Shown here in pieces: positions 61,951 to 64,000 of a stretch of 64,000 bases of DNA (within the stretch, counting starts at the first letter, position 1; each line of letters opens with the position of its first letter). The position numbers were made by a program, and so were the translations under genes. The notes below the pieces were generated by a model, which worked only from the letters and a program-made list of their open reading frames with translations, was not told the origin of the DNA and did not search any database. Source of the DNA: Atopostipes suicloacalis DSM 15692 (GTDB lineage Bacteria > Bacillota > Bacilli > Lactobacillales > Carnobacteriaceae_A); contig NZ_FQUF01000011.1 in NCBI RefSeq assembly GCF_900129085.1, forward strand, positions 1 through 64,000, given 5' to 3'.

Positions 61951-63303
61951 GTGGATATTGTAATTGCTGGTGGAGGAAAAATTGGAGAAACCCTGTGCCA
62001 AGAGTTATCTAAAGAAGATATTAATATTGTTTTATTAGAAAAAAATCAGAATCGCTTAGAACAAATCATTAATAAAACGGACATTACGGGATTAACGGGA
62101 GATGCGACAGATTATGATAGTCTGGTTGAAGCGGGAATCCAAAATTGTGATCTTTTTATTGCGGTAACGCCTGAAGATGAGACGAACATTATTAGCTCAG
62201 TGATTGCTAAAAAATTAGGTGCGGCTCATACTATTGCTCGGGTTCGAAATCCAAAATATGCGAATCGAACGGAGTTTATCCGCGATAGTTTAGAGATTTC
62301 TATGGTGATTAATCCTGAATTGGAAGCTGCGAAACTTATGGCACGCCTTCTCGAATTTCCAGAATCTTTAAGTACGGAGACCTTTGAAAAGGGACGGGTA
62401 AATATTGTAGAAGTAAGAATTCAAGCGAATAGCTTATTAGCGGGTATTTCTTTAACCCAGTTTGGGCAACGATATAGTGAGCTTCTTATTTGTGCGGTCA
62501 CTCATCGTCATGAGACATTTATTCCGAGTGGAGATACAGTTTTACACGAGGGTGATCATTTATATGTTACTGGTGAAAAAGAGGAATTAAATCATTTCTA
62601 TCGCGAAGTTGGGTATAAAAATAAAGAAATTCATTCATCTCTTATTATTGGTGGAGGGCGTGTAACTTATTATCTTCTTCAAAGACTTTCAAAGCTAGAT
62701 ATGGATATTAAAGTCATTGAGATGGATTATGACACAGCGGTTGATTTAAGTCACCAATTCCCCGATATGATGATTATAAGAGGGGATGGGACGGATCAAG
62801 AGTTCTTAAACGAAGAAAGAATCGAGCAATTTGATGCGGTACTAAGTCTGACAGGGATTGATGAAGAGAATATTATTAACTCGTTATATGCGATTTCTTT
62901 GGATGTAAATAAAGTTATTACCAAAGTTAGTCGAACTGGTTTATTGAAGATTTTAGAAGATACTGATTTGCAGTCCATTGTGACGCCTAAGATTTTAATT
63001 ACCAGTAAGATCCTAAAATTTGTTCGATCGTTAAGAGGAGCAAAAGCTTCTAATGTAGAAGCGCTTTATCGAATAGCAGATAATAAAGTAGAAGCTCTTC
63101 AATTTTTAGTAAAGAAAGGTAGTCAAGTCATTGGAAAAACATTTAATGAGTTGAATATAAAAGAGAATGTATTGGTTGCTTACATTATACGTGGTAAAGA
63201 ATTAATTTTTCCTTCTGGTGAAGACCGTATTTATGCAGGAGACCATGTCATTGTTGTAACGACGTATAAACGATTTGACGATATTGATGATATTTTAAAA
63301 TAA
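61951..63303 (+). CDS. trkA: Trk potassium uptake regulatory protein TrkA
   Basis: The 450-residue cytoplasmic protein contains two RCK units. Each has a Rossmann NAD(H)-binding TrkA_N domain (VIAGGGKIGETLCQELS at the start; LIIGGGRVTYYLLQRLS near 230) followed by a TrkA_C domain ending in a GDHLYVTG or GDHVIVVT strand. It gates the membrane subunit TrkH, whose gene starts 16 bases downstream, in response to nucleotides. The start is GTG 61951 with AGGTGAG upstream. Confidence 0.93.
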   Translation: MDIVIAGGGKIGETLCQELSKEDINIVLLEKNQNRLEQIINKTDITGLTGDATDYDSLVEAGIQNCDLFIAVTPEDETNIISSVIAKKLGAAHTIARVRNPKYANRTEFIRDSLEISMVINPELEAAKLMARLLEFPESLSTETFEKGRVNIVEVRIQANSLLAGISLTQFGQRYSELLICAVTHRHETFIPSGDTVLHEGDHLYVTGEKEELNHFYREVGYKNKEIHSSLIIGGGRVTYYLLQRLSKLDMDIKVIEMDYDTAVDLSHQFPDMMIIRGDGTDQEFLNEERIEQFDAVLSLTGIDEENIINSLYAISLDVNKVITKVSRTGLLKILEDTDLQSIVTPKILITSKILKFVRSLRGAKASNVEALYRIADNKVEALQFLVKKGSQVIGKTFNELNIKENVLVAYIIRGKELIFPSGEDRIYAGDHVIVVTTYKRFDDIDDILK

Positions 63304-63318
63304 GCGGGTGAATGGTCA

Positions 63319-64000
63319 TTGAATAAAGATATTGTAAGGTATGTAACGGGTAGAATATTAATGGTTGTGGCCGGATTAATGTTCTTCCCGATTTTAGTTA
63401 GTCTGATTTATGGAGAGCCCCTTCGTTATCTATTAAGTTTTTTAATAACAGCTATTTTGATGGTGGGAATTGGTTTTAGTTTTTCTCGTACAAAAATGAA
63501 TACACATAAACTTTATGCAAAAGAAGGCTTTATTATAGTGGCGCTTTCGTGGATTTTAGTGTCTGCTTTTGGCGCATTACCTTTTGTGTTTAGTGGAGAT
63601 ATTCCCTTATTTGTGGATGCTTTTTTTGAAACGTCTAGTGGGTTCACGACAACAGGTTCTAGCATCTTAACGGATGTTGAAGCTTTATCTCACTCCATGT
63701 TATTTTGGAGAAGTTTCACTCATTTAATAGGAGGTATGGGGGTTTTAGTTTTTGCTTTAGCTGTTCTACCCAGTTCTGACTCTGAGTCCGTACATATAAT
63801 GAAAGCAGAAATGCCGGGTCCAACGTTTGGAAAGTTAGTGTCTAGATTATCTTCCACCGCACGAATTCTTTATGTCATCTATTTTGTTATGACTCTAGTC
63901 GTGATTTTCCTTTTATGGTTAGCTGGCTTGCCTTTGTTTGATTCGCTTTTACTATCATTTGGTGTAGCGGGTACCGGGGGATTTGGAATTGTGAATGGGA
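63319..64000 (+). CDS. trkH: Trk potassium channel subunit TrkH (truncated by window end)
   Basis: The frame opens at TTG 63319, 9 bases after GGGTGA, and runs off the window, giving about 227 residues with many hydrophobic helices. Two pore-loop (selectivity filter) segments are visible: SGFTTTGSS and GVAGTGGFGIVNG, as in TrkH/KtrB. The IGGMGVLVFALAVLP helix is also typical. It forms the K+ uptake channel with TrkA from the gene just upstream. Confidence 0.9.
   Translation, partial: MNKDIVRYVTGRILMVVAGLMFFPILVSLIYGEPLRYLLSFLITAILMVGIGFSFSRTKMNTHKLYAKEGFIIVALSWILVSAFGALPFVFSGDIPLFVDAFFETSSGFTTTGSSILTDVEALSHSMLFWRSFTHLIGGMGVLVFALAVLPSSDSESVHIMKAEMPGPTFGKLVSRLSSTARILYVIYFVMTLVVIFLLWLAGLPLFDSLLLSFGVAGTGGFGIVNG

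Overview
The window is AT-rich, with Shine-Dalgarno-led genes, frequent TTG/GTG starts, strong T-tailed terminators, an LPxTG adhesin with a sortase, Mga-type and VanR/S-type regulators, glycolipid glycosyltransferases and a 5S/tRNA cluster. Together these point to a low-GC Gram-positive bacterium of the order Lactobacillales. A D-aspartate-ligase-like peptidoglycan locus fits the Carnobacteriaceae, Aerococcaceae or Enterococcaceae side of the order. Genus and species cannot be set from the sequence alone.

Layout. 1-120: probable right end of an IS200/IS605-type element. 172-8768: metabolic and housekeeping genes (aminotransferase, YghU-like thiol oxidoreductase, GloB, DUF368 lipid-carrier transporter, CinA, beta-carbonic anhydrase, 2-hydroxyacid dehydrogenase), interrupted by a 12.5-copy 41-bp tandem repeat (7225-7736). 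8870-13752: a MacB/FtsX-type ABC exporter divergent from a TetR regulator, with overlapping promoters. 13781-17202: a YqxD gene and a three-gene glycolipid/lipoteichoic-acid-anchor operon. 17711-22260: trpS, an acetamidase-family gene and a YibE/F-like pair. 22285-25422: an M-box magnesium riboswitch, a possible 8-codon leader peptide and an MgtA-type ATPase. 25561-29421: a GntR(YtrA)-controlled ABC operon with a VanZ gene, with a consensus promoter and two operator-like palindromes. 29548-31058: a tyrosine phosphatase and a HAD enzyme.

31235-36168 is the most unusual locus: two paralogous ATP-grasp carboxylate-amine ligases flank an aspartate racemase and a MurE-like ligase. The MurE-like frame has no ATG, GTG or TTG start. 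I infer a D-Asp cross-bridge or precursor pathway. 36314-47584 is a surface module: a membrane-anchored coiled-coil protein, two Mga-like regulators, a ribbon-helix-helix protein and a 2051-residue Cna_B/LPQTG adhesin. 47748-47949 is a second 41-bp repeat array. 47947-49869 holds two tandem NERD-domain proteins, one of which has lost the catalytic lysine. 50087-59173 holds xpt-pbuX behind PurBox-like sites, a YidD with a long C-terminal extension, a sortase, a VanRS-like two-component system beside a DacA carboxypeptidase, serS and msrA. 59228-61779 is a 5S rRNA gene plus 23 tRNA genes driven by their own promoter, with no 16S or 23S gene. The window ends in trkA and a truncated trkH (potassium uptake).

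Several genes converge on the cell envelope: lipid-carrier recycling (DUF368), glycolipid synthesis, the D-Asp/MurE locus, DacA under a VanRS-like pair, sortase and adhesin.
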